DNA from: JBBRMQ01 sp038230775
GTDB taxonomy: Bacteria; Acidobacteriota; Thermoanaerobaculia; Gp7-AA8
Assembly: GCA_038230775.1 (NCBI GenBank)
Contig: JBBRMQ010000091.1
Location: 1 to 14,869 of the forward strand
Direction of reading: 5' to 3'
Length of the DNA stretch: 14,869 bases
The position numbers and the translations under genes are program-made. The stretch's first letter is position 1. Each line of letters starts with the position of its first letter. Positions 7,420-13,511 of this stretch are shown in pieces. Below the pieces are notes generated by a model. The model saw only the letters and a program-made list of their open reading frames with translations. It ran no database searches and was not told the DNA's origin.

Positions 7420-8099
7420 CGCAACTCGTCGGCGATGCGATCGCTCACCGCCACGCCCGCCTCGTCGCATGCGCTGGCGATCGTCTGAAATGCCAGCCGG
7501 CGATCGCCCTCGCGCAGCATGCCAAGGACCCCGCGCGCGAGGATGCCGTCGAAGAATCGCTTGCGATCGACGTCGGTCGGCAGGATCTTCTTCGCCGACT
7601 TCCGCAGCGAGCCCAGAGCGTCGTTGAGCTCCGCGTACTCGGGGCCGACGAAGTCGTGCAGGTCTTCCTTGAGCGTCCGCGCCAGCGCGGGCGACTTCCC
7701 GCCCGTTGAAACGGCCACCTGGATCGAGCCCTGCTCGACGATCGCGGGCACGATGAACTCGCAGAGATGAGTCACGTCGACGACGTTGACGGGGATCTTC
7801 CGCCGCCGGCAGTCGCGCGCGATGCGGCCGTTGATGCACGCGTCGTCCGTCGAGGCGATGACGACCGAGGCACCGTCGAGGTCGCGCTCCTCGTACGTCT
7901 TCCGGCGCACGGTCAGCTTCTCTTCGCGCGCGTAGCGATCGATGTCCTCGTGAAATTCAGGTGCGATGACCGTGACGCGCGCACCGTACTTCAGCATCGT
8001 CTCGGCCTTCCGCGCGCAGACGTTGCCGCCGCCGATGATCACCACGTTGCGATCTTCGATGTCGAGGAAGATCGGATAGTAGGGAAAGCGCTTTTTCAT
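7416..8099 (-). CDS. Precorrin-2 dehydrogenase / sirohydrochlorin ferrochelatase (siroheme synthase, Met8p/CysG-N type)
   Basis: 227-residue cytoplasmic enzyme of siroheme (or tetrapyrrole cofactor) synthesis: NAD-dependent oxidation of precorrin-2 to sirohydrochlorin and, in bifunctional members, iron insertion. It opens with YYPIFLDIEDRNVVIIGGGNVCARKAE (Rossmann GGG at 23-25), then ASTDD near 83-86 and NVVDVTHLCEFIVPA (105-119). Asp108 aligns with the catalytic Asp of CysG (NVVDAP). VSTGGKSPALAR (130-141) follows. It lacks the CysG methyltransferase domain, so a separate SAM uroporphyrinogen methyltransferase should exist elsewhere. The ATG at 8099 has no SD site; a heptamer repeat ends at 8101, one base before it. 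It overlaps the downstream GT-C gene by 4 nt. The partnership with a glycosyltransferase is probably positional only. Confidence 0.92.
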   Translation of the reverse strand: MKKRFPYYPIFLDIEDRNVVIIGGGNVCARKAETMLKYGARVTVIAPEFHEDIDRYAREEKLTVRRKTYEERDLDGASVVIASTDDACINGRIARDCRRRKIPVNVVDVTHLCEFIVPAIVEQGSIQVAVSTGGKSPALARTLKEDLHDFVGPEYAELNDALGSLRKSAKKILPTDVDRKRFFDGILARGVLGMLREGDRRLAFQTIASACDEAGVAVSDRIADELR

Positions 8100-8100
8100 A

Positions 8101-8199
8101 GGACTGGGACGAGGACTGAGGTCTGAGGACTGAGGACTGAGCTCGACACGGCCGAATGGTGGCTCAGCCCTCAGTCCTCAGTCCTCAGTCCTCAGTCCT
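8101..8199. repeat. Heptamer repeat element A: facing (GAGGACT)n / (CTCAGTC)n arms
   Basis: The 110-nt gap between glyA and the siroheme gene is nearly all repeat. Left arm: a GGACTGG start at 8101, then four period-7 units at 8111-8138 (GAGGACT, with one GAGGTCT) plus GAG. Right arm: CTCAGCC at 8163-8169 then four perfect CTCAGTC units (8170-8197). The arms are complementary and separated by 21 unrelated bases, so the transcript could fold into a stem of about 30 bp. The element lies after the glyA stop on the minus strand but has no terminal T-run. Period-7 tandem repeats resemble the STRR sequences of filamentous cyanobacteria in design, not in sequence. Confidence 0.9.
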
Positions 8200-8209
8200 T
8201 GTATCTTTC

Positions 8210-9493
8210 TCAGTAGATCGGAAACCGGTCACAAACCGTCTTGACGTCTTTCTTGACTTGCGCAATCACGCCGGCGTCTCCCTTGCTGTCGAGAACGCGC
8301 GCGATGAGCTGCGCGATCGTCTTCATCTCCGGCTCGCGCAGGCCGCGTGTGGTCACCGCAGGCGTACCGATGCGGATGCCCGATGCGACCATCGGCTTCT
8401 GCGTATCGAACGGGATGGTGTTCTTGTTGACCGTGATGTTCGCCGCCTCCAGGAAATTCTGTCCGTCCTTGCCGGTGATGCCCTTCGAGTAGATGTCGGT
8501 CATGAAGAGATGATTGTCCGTGCCGCCGGAGATGATGCGGAAGCCGGTCTCCGCAACATCCGCGGCGAGCGCCTTGGCGTTGCGCACGATCTGCGTCTGA
8601 TATTCCTTGAACTCCGGGGTGAGCGCCTCGTTGAAGGCCACCGCCTTCGCGGCGATGATGTGGACGAGCGGCCCACCCTGCACGCCCGGGAAGACCGAGC
8701 GATCGAGATCCTTCGCGTATTTTTCCCTGCACAGCACGAGTCCGGCGCGCGGTCCGCGCAGCGTCTTGTGCGTGGTCGTGGTGACGAAGTCGGCGTAGGG
8801 AACGGGCGAAGGATGGTTGCCCGTCACCACCAGTCCGGCGATGTGCGCGATGTCCGCCATCATGAGAGCACCAACCGAGTCGGCCACTTCGCGGATGCGC
8901 TTGAAGTCGATGATGCGGGAGTACGCCGACGCTCCGCAGATGATCAGCCGTGGCTTATGCTCCTCGGCCAGGCGCGCCATCTCGTCGTAGTCGATGAGCT
9001 CATCGTCCTTGCGCACGTGATAGGCGACGACCTTGAAGTCGCGGCCGCTGTACGAGAGCGGGTGGCCGTGTGTGAGGTGCCCGCCGTGCGACAGGTCCAT
9101 GCCCATGATCGTGTCGCCTGGTTTGAGCACGGCGAAATACACGGACATGTTCGCCTGCGAGCCGGAGTGCGGCTGCACGTTGGCGTGCTCGGCGCTGAAG
9201 AGTCTCTTCGCGCGCTCGATGGCGATGGTCTCGACGATGTCGGTCGGTCCGCATCCGCCGTAATAGCGTTTTCCCGGATAGCCTTCCGCGTACTTGTTGG
9301 TGAACACGGATCCCATCGCGGTGAGCACCGCCCGCGACACGTGATTCTCCGAAGCGATGAGCTCGAGCGTGTCGTTCTGGCGGTCGGTTTCGAGCTGAAT
9401 CGCGCTGGCGATCTCCGGATCGACCTGCTGGAGCGTCCGCTCGAGAAAATCGTGACCCGTGGCGGCATGCCGCTCTTCGTGAATCGTCGTCAT
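8210..9493 (-). CDS. glyA: Serine hydroxymethyltransferase
   Basis: 427-residue PLP enzyme interconverting serine plus tetrahydrofolate with glycine plus 5,10-methylene-THF, the main source of one-carbon units. Family hallmarks: LIASENHVS (45-53), NKYAEGYPGKRYYGGC (66-81), VQPHSGSQANMSVYF (106-120), DLSHGGHLTHG (133-143), MADIAHIAGL (212-221) with Asp214 and His217 at the cofactor, and TTTTHKTLRGPRAG (238-251) with Lys243 as the Schiff-base lysine. Length is normal for bacterial GlyA. The ATG at 9493 has no SD site; TAAGAT and TATTAT boxes lie 8 and 18 nt upstream. A folate-ligating folC lies about 2 kb away, separated by a plus-strand gene. The long antisense frame across this gene is a shadow. 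Confidence 0.97.
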   Translation of the reverse strand: MTTIHEERHAATGHDFLERTLQQVDPEIASAIQLETDRQNDTLELIASENHVSRAVLTAMGSVFTNKYAEGYPGKRYYGGCGPTDIVETIAIERAKRLFSAEHANVQPHSGSQANMSVYFAVLKPGDTIMGMDLSHGGHLTHGHPLSYSGRDFKVVAYHVRKDDELIDYDEMARLAEEHKPRLIICGASAYSRIIDFKRIREVADSVGALMMADIAHIAGLVVTGNHPSPVPYADFVTTTTHKTLRGPRAGLVLCREKYAKDLDRSVFPGVQGGPLVHIIAAKAVAFNEALTPEFKEYQTQIVRNAKALAADVAETGFRIISGGTDNHLFMTDIYSKGITGKDGQNFLEAANITVNKNTIPFDTQKPMVASGIRIGTPAVTTRGLREPEMKTIAQLIARVLDSKGDAGVIAQVKKDVKTVCDRFPIY

Positions 9494-9501
9494 GATGGGC
9501 G

Positions 9502-9517
9502 ATCTTACTCGATAATA
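9502..9517 (-). promoter_or_regulatory. Probable glyA -10 region
   Basis: On the minus strand TATTAT (9512-9517) matches the -10 consensus at five of six bases, 18 nt before the glyA ATG, and TAAGAT (9502-9507) is 8 nt before it. Either gives a very short or absent 5' leader. A matching -35 would have to lie inside heptamer element B, whose edge is at 9521; none is obvious. Confidence 0.45.
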
Positions 9518-9520
9518 AGA

Positions 9521-9590
9521 GCGGGTCGGAGGTCGCGGGTCGCTGGTCGGAAACGCCTGCCGACCTCCGACTCGCGACTCGCGACTCGCC
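9521..9590. repeat. Heptamer repeat element B: facing period-7 arms in a divergent gap
   Basis: Left arm 9521-9550 reads as units GCGGGTC, GGAGGTC, GCGGGTC, GCTGGTC, GG. The right arm 9560-9590, read on the minus strand, gives GCGAGTC three times, then GGAGGTC, GG. The nine-base centre is AAACGCCTG. The arms pair imperfectly, with several G:T positions. It fills most of the 104-nt space between divergent glyA (start 9493) and the second YfhO gene (start 9598), ending 7 nt before that ATG. A terminator is not expected here, so the element is not simply a transcription stop. Confidence 0.85.
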
Positions 9591-9597
9591 TGACAAA

Positions 9598-11400
9598 ATG
9601 TCGAAGCGTATGCGGCTGACGGCCGCGTTAACCGGCCTGATCGCTGCGCTCGCCATTGCGTACTTCGGGTTCTTTTTTTATCGCGACAACTTCTCCACGC
9701 ACTATCCCGTGAAGGTCGTTTCGTCGCGCGTTTTTCGCGCTGGCGAGATTCCGTACTGGAACTTTCATGACGGCGGCGGGCAGCCGCTGGCTGGCAATCC
9801 GAACACCCTGACGTTCTATCCCGACAACTTCCTGTATCTCCTGCTGCCGCCGCACGTCGCGTTCAATCTGCACTTCATCATTCATCTGGTGGCCGCGTGG
9901 TTCGCGATGCGCGCGCTGTCGCGATCGCCGTATGCGGCATGGCTGTACGTGTTGAGCGGCGTCGCCATCTCGGCCACAGGTTTCTACAACCTCATCGTGG
10001 CCATCGCGGTGATTCCGTTCGCGTTCCTCGCCGCCGAGCGGCGCCACATCTTCTTTCTGGGTACGGCGTTCGGGCTGCTCGCGCTCGGGAGTGAGCCGGT
10101 CACGATCGTCGCCGCCGCCATCGGCGTGGCGATCCTGTGGCCCTCATGGAAGCTGCTCCCTGCCGCCGCGGTCACGTTCGTCATCGCGCTGCCGCAGCTC
10201 ATCGCCTACTCCGAGATTGCGTCTGAGGTGGAGAGGGCGAGGGGGTATTCGGCGCAGACGGTGCTCAATGCCTCGCTCTCGCCGATCCGGATTCTCGAGA
10301 TGCTGATCGGCCCCTGGTTCACGATCACGTCGCCGCATCTTTTTCTGTCGCTCTTCATCGGCATCGTGGCCATTCCCGCGCTGTGGCAGCGGTCGCGGTA
10401 CGCGATCATCAGCGCCGTCTCGCTCTTCTTCGCTCTCGGCAGTTTCAATCCGATCGTTGCCGCGGTGGTGAACGCGGCGCCCCGATTGCGCTTTGCGCGC
10501 TATCCGGAAAAGTTCGCCATTCCGCTGACGGTGGCGATCGTCGTCCTCGCCGCGAAGCCGTTGTCGAGGCGCGCCTGGCAACTGGTGACGCTGGTGCCGG
10601 TCGCCATCGCCGCCGTGCTCACGATTCCCATCGACTTCTTCGCGCCTTACGATGTCCCTGCGTTGCAGCCGCTGCGCATGTTCGTAGCGCCGTCGGAGGG
10701 AGGGCAGGTGCCGTCCCGCGCGGACTATCACCGCCGCGCGAAACGGCTGGAGCCGATGTTCGGCGCCGCGGGCGGGATCCGCTACGCGATCGACCGTTCG
10801 CCCGACGGCATGTTCTCGGTCATGAGCCGGATCATCGCCGAACGTGTGCAGAGCGACGGAAACGTCCGATGGCTGAGCATCGCCGGATGCAGCAATGCGC
10901 CGCAGCCGTTGCCGCGCGCGATGTTCGTGCGCAGGATCGAGGCGCCGGCGCTTCTCGCGGATGCGATTCGCATCGTCGAGTCGCCGTCCTTCGATCCTCT
11001 GACGTCCGCGGTCGGGCCGATGAGGTTCGCGTCGGTGCAGTCGCCATCGCAGGCCACGATCCTGAGTGCCGTCGAGCGTGTGCAGACGCTGGAGTTCCGC
11101 GTGTCGACTCCCGCACCGGCGATTCTGCTGGTGAATGAGACGTACTTTCGCGCCTGGGACGCCGGCGACCTCCAGACCTTTCCTCTCGATCTCGACCGCC
11201 TTGGCATCCTCGTTCCGGCGGGCGAGCGGACGATCACGCTCCGATTCGGACGGCATCGCACCGCCGTTGCGGCGGCGTGGACGGTGTCGCTACTCGCGCT
11301 CGTGATCGCCGCGGCGGCGCTTCGCGTCGAAGTAGTCAATCGCCGCGCCGGCCAGGTAGAGCGAGCCGCCAATGAAGATCGAGCGGTCGCTCGATCGTAA
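9598..11400 (+). CDS. YfhO-like multi-pass membrane protein, copy 2
   Basis: 600-residue polytopic membrane protein, a distant shorter paralogue of the 827-residue protein at 2477-4960. Shared positions: an aromatic-rich first loop with YRDNFSTHYP (28-37), GEIPYWN (49-55), GQPLAGNP (61-68) followed by FYP, an EP pair in GSEPVT (164-169), and RYPEKF (301-306). A soluble region (about 360-555) and one last membrane helix (about 560-577) follow, the same order as copy 1. The likely role is transfer of a sugar from a lipid-linked donor outside the membrane, by analogy with Bacillus YfhO; this is inference. Start ATG 9598 (next Met at codon 5) has no SD site and is preceded at 7 nt by heptamer element B. 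The last 111 bp, including most of the last helix, overlap the 3' end of folC on the other strand. Confidence 0.82.
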   Translation: MSKRMRLTAALTGLIAALAIAYFGFFFYRDNFSTHYPVKVVSSRVFRAGEIPYWNFHDGGGQPLAGNPNTLTFYPDNFLYLLLPPHVAFNLHFIIHLVAAWFAMRALSRSPYAAWLYVLSGVAISATGFYNLIVAIAVIPFAFLAAERRHIFFLGTAFGLLALGSEPVTIVAAAIGVAILWPSWKLLPAAAVTFVIALPQLIAYSEIASEVERARGYSAQTVLNASLSPIRILEMLIGPWFTITSPHLFLSLFIGIVAIPALWQRSRYAIISAVSLFFALGSFNPIVAAVVNAAPRLRFARYPEKFAIPLTVAIVVLAAKPLSRRAWQLVTLVPVAIAAVLTIPIDFFAPYDVPALQPLRMFVAPSEGGQVPSRADYHRRAKRLEPMFGAAGGIRYAIDRSPDGMFSVMSRIIAERVQSDGNVRWLSIAGCSNAPQPLPRAMFVRRIEAPALLADAIRIVESPSFDPLTSAVGPMRFASVQSPSQATILSAVERVQTLEFRVSTPAPAILLVNETYFRAWDAGDLQTFPLDLDRLGILVPAGERTITLRFGRHRTAVAAAWTVSLLALVIAAAALRVEVVNRRAGQVERAANEDRAVARS

Positions 11401-12546
11401 GGCGCGATCGAACGCGCGCTTCGGATCGGGTACCGCAACGGCATCACTACCGGCGAGCTTCAGAAGATCTCCGGCATCGGCGGACCGGGGCGGATACGGC
11501 TCGGTCGTGATGATCGAGTCGAAAAGCGGGAACAACGTCTCGGCAACGCCTTCGACGTCCTTGTCCCGCATGATGCCGAAGACGAGCTGACGCGGACGCG
11601 CCACGCGAGCGTCGATGAAGGGTGCGATCGCGCGCGCGGCGTGAAGGTTGTGCGCGCCGTCGATCCAGATCTGCTTGCCGCCGAAGCGGATGTGCTCGAG
11701 CCGTCCTCGCCACCGCGTGTTCGTCACGCCGCGTTCAATCGATGTCGTTGTGATCCGCGGCAGGATCCGTCGCAGCTTCTCAGCGGCGCGAACAGCCAGC
11801 GCCACATTGTGCCGCTGAAATTCTCCTTCCAGCGGCGCGTCATGCTCGGTGCGCACGACGGAAACGGCGGCATCGAACTTCGCGGCGCGGCGTCGGATGA
11901 CGTCGACGATCGCCGGATCGGTGTTCGTCGTCAGCACGTTCGCGCCGCGATGAATCACTCCCGCTTTCTCGCGCGCGACTTTGCGCAGCGTATTGCCGAG
12001 GTATTCGGTGTGATCGAGGCCGATGGGGGTGATGAGGGCCGCCAGAGGCCGCACGACATTCGTCGCGTCCAGCCGCCCGCCCATGCCCACCTCCAGCACC
12101 GCGATCTCGCACTTCGCATCGGCGAACGCGATGAAGGCGATGAGCGTCAGCGCTTCAAAGTACGTGGGGACGATGCCGGTGTCGTCCGCCGCGCGCTGCA
12201 GGCGGCGGATCGCCGCGTCGAGATCCGCCGGGTCGATCCACTGCCCGTCGATGATCCATCGCTCGCGGATGTCGACGAGATGCGGCGAGGTGTACAGCGC
12301 GGTCCGGTACCCCGATTCGCGGAGAATCGATTCCAGCGTCGCGCAGGTCGAGCCTTTGCCATTCGTGCCAGCGACGATGATCGACGCGTATCGCTTTTCG
12401 GGACGGCCGAGGGAGCGAAGAAGCTCGCGCATGCGGGTGAGGCCGGGACGGATGCCGGAATTCTGGAGAGCGTCGAGCCAGGACTGGGGGCTGAGGACTG
12501 AGGACTGAGGATCCGATGGCGAAGGGCGGGACTCAGTCCTCAGCAC
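11290..12546 (-). CDS. folC: Bifunctional folylpolyglutamate synthase / dihydrofolate synthase
   Basis: 418-residue Mur-ligase-family enzyme adding glutamate to dihydropteroate and to folates in the cytoplasm. Seen: SGIRPGLTRMRELLRSLGRPE (30-50), the P-loop VAGTNGKGST (58-67), YTSPHL (85-90), VGMGGRLDATN in the centre, WIDGAHN in the C-terminal domain and the closing GGSLYL. Order accD-folC is a well-known conserved arrangement and is present here. The start is odd: the only standard start codon ahead of the body is GTG 12546, which lies inside a heptamer repeat. Residues 1 to about 22 (including PQSSVLSPQSW) are therefore repeat-encoded, and GAGG from the same repeat lies 5 nt upstream as a possible SD. 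The 3' end overlaps the convergent YfhO gene by 111 bp. Confidence 0.94.
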   Translation of the reverse strand: MLRTESRPSPSDPQSSVLSPQSWLDALQNSGIRPGLTRMRELLRSLGRPEKRYASIIVAGTNGKGSTCATLESILRESGYRTALYTSPHLVDIRERWIIDGQWIDPADLDAAIRRLQRAADDTGIVPTYFEALTLIAFIAFADAKCEIAVLEVGMGGRLDATNVVRPLAALITPIGLDHTEYLGNTLRKVAREKAGVIHRGANVLTTNTDPAIVDVIRRRAAKFDAAVSVVRTEHDAPLEGEFQRHNVALAVRAAEKLRRILPRITTTSIERGVTNTRWRGRLEHIRFGGKQIWIDGAHNLHAARAIAPFIDARVARPRQLVFGIMRDKDVEGVAETLFPLFDSIITTEPYPPRSADAGDLLKLAGSDAVAVPDPKRAFDRALRSSDRSIFIGGSLYLAGAAIDYFDAKRRRGDHERE

Positions 12547-12567
12547 GCAATCCTCAGTCCTGAGCAG
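12480..12567. repeat. Heptamer repeat element C spanning the folC start
   Basis: Left arm 12480-12510 opens GGACTGG like element A, then GGGCTGA and two GGACTGA units. A 20-nt centre (12511-12530) follows, then the right arm 12531-12567 with TCAGTCC units broken by a GCACGCAA insert. The arms are complementary. The apparent folC GTG (12546) lies in the right arm, and the coding frame passes through the centre and left arm. Heptamers are not a multiple of three, so gain or loss of one unit in the transcribed N-terminal part would shift the folC frame. Confidence 0.88.
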
Positions 12568-12643
12568 TGCATCTGAAGAATCGGAGAGTTTGACCGAAAA
12601 GGCGAGGGGCGGGACTCAGTCCTCAGCACGCAGTCCTCAGTCC
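12518..12643. repeat. 43-bp direct repeat (12518-12560 and 12601-12643) carrying heptamers
   Basis: The two 43-base copies differ at two positions (A/G each) and start 83 nt apart. Both hold the centre sequence GGCGARGGGCGGGACTCAG and the two heptamer blocks around GCACGCA. The second copy ends 7 nt before the accD stop codon at 12650. The 40 bases between the copies (12561-12600) have no recognisable feature. The duplication indicates that the element grew or copied itself within the accD-folC spacer. Confidence 0.88.
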
Positions 12644-12649
12644 CCGCTT

Positions 12650-13498
12650 CTACGCCGCTCGCGTGAAGAATCGCAGGAATCGCGCGACGGCGGGCTTCAT
12701 CTCGGCGCGCGGCGTGATGAGGTCAACCATCCCGTGCTCCACCAGAAACTCCGCGCGCTGAAATCCCTCGGGCAGCGTCTGACGGATCGTCTGCTCGATC
12801 ACGCGCGGGCCGGCAAAGCCGATGAGCGCTTTTGGCTCCGCGATGTTGAGGTCTCCCAGCATGGCGTAGGAGGCGGTGACGCCGCCCGTCGTCGGATCGG
12901 TGAGGATCGAGATGTAGGGGAGGCCCGCTTCGGCGAGACGGGCGAGCGCGGCGGAGATCTTCGCCATCTGCATGAGAGAGAGGATGCCTTCCTGCATGCG
13001 CGCGCCGCCGGAGGTGGAGACGATGATGAGCGGCTCCTTCTTGTCGAGCGCGCGCTCAGCGGCGAGCGTAATCTTCTCGCCCACGACGGAGCCCATTGAG
13101 CCGCCCATGAAGTTGTACTCCATGGCGCAGATGACGACGTTCAGCCCGTCGAGCTTTCCTTCGGCGCAGAGGACGGCGTCCCCTTTGCCGACGCGCTGCT
13201 CGTAGACCTTGAGGCGGTCGCGATAGCGCTTGGTGTCGCGAAACTCAAGCGGATCGCCGGATCGGATGTTCGTCGCGAACTCTTTGTAGTTGTTGTCGTC
13301 GAAGAGGATCTCGAAGCGCTCACGCGCGTTGAGGCGGAAGTGGTAGCCGCACTTGGGGCAGACGTTGAGGTTCTGCTCGACCTCTTTGCGATAGATGATC
13401 TCCTTGCATCCATCGCACTTGATCCACATCCCCTCGGGGACGGCCACCTGTTTGCCGGTCGTCTCCCGCGGCTTCTTTTCCTTGCGGAACCAGGCCAT
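12650..13498 (-). CDS. accD: Acetyl-CoA carboxylase carboxyltransferase subunit beta
   Basis: 282-residue subunit of the cytoplasmic carboxyltransferase that passes the carboxyl group from carboxybiotin to acetyl-CoA, giving malonyl-CoA for fatty acid synthesis. The N-terminal zinc ribbon is complete: Cys28, Cys31, Cys47, Cys50 (KCDGC...CPKC). The crotonase-like core shows EYNFMGGSMGSVVGEKI (127-143), STSGGARMQEG (161-171) and TDPTTGGVTASYAMLGD (200-216). Start ATG 13498 gives MAWFRKEKK, the usual AccD opening; the longer open frame upstream is antisense to the GAPDH gene. The start is 13 nt past the GAPDH stop, with no SD site but a TACAGT hexamer 7 nt before it. The alpha subunit accA is not in the window and must be elsewhere. 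folC follows after a repeat-filled 103-nt gap. Confidence 0.97.
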   Translation of the reverse strand: MAWFRKEKKPRETTGKQVAVPEGMWIKCDGCKEIIYRKEVEQNLNVCPKCGYHFRLNARERFEILFDDNNYKEFATNIRSGDPLEFRDTKRYRDRLKVYEQRVGKGDAVLCAEGKLDGLNVVICAMEYNFMGGSMGSVVGEKITLAAERALDKKEPLIIVSTSGGARMQEGILSLMQMAKISAALARLAEAGLPYISILTDPTTGGVTASYAMLGDLNIAEPKALIGFAGPRVIEQTIRQTLPEGFQRAEFLVEHGMVDLITPRAEMKPAVARFLRFFTRAA

Positions 13499-13511
13499 CG
13501 CGCGGACTGTA

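Noticed and set aside
7420..7839. N-terminal extension of the GT-C gene
   Set aside because: Residues before MTRKAAWVVA are an Arg-rich out-of-frame reading of the siroheme gene; the ATGA overlap at 7416-7419 is the natural start.
8101..8199. CRISPR-like short repeats
   Set aside because: Units are 7 nt with no spacers and occur in facing arms; a CRISPR needs 24-40-nt direct repeats separated by unique spacers.
8101..8199. Canonical Rho-independent terminator for glyA
   Set aside because: Although it can fold, no T-run follows on the minus strand, and similar hairpins occur in a divergent gap where no terminator is needed.
9494..9597. Glycine riboswitch or other folate-linked RNA leader upstream of glyA
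   Set aside because: The gap is occupied by the heptamer element and a short AT-rich stretch; there is no room for an aptamer and no recognisable core.
8156..9619. 487-codon plus-strand open frame opposite glyA
   Set aside because: It is an antisense shadow with an Arg/His/Asp-rich, non-family translation, while glyA on the minus strand has every SHMT motif.
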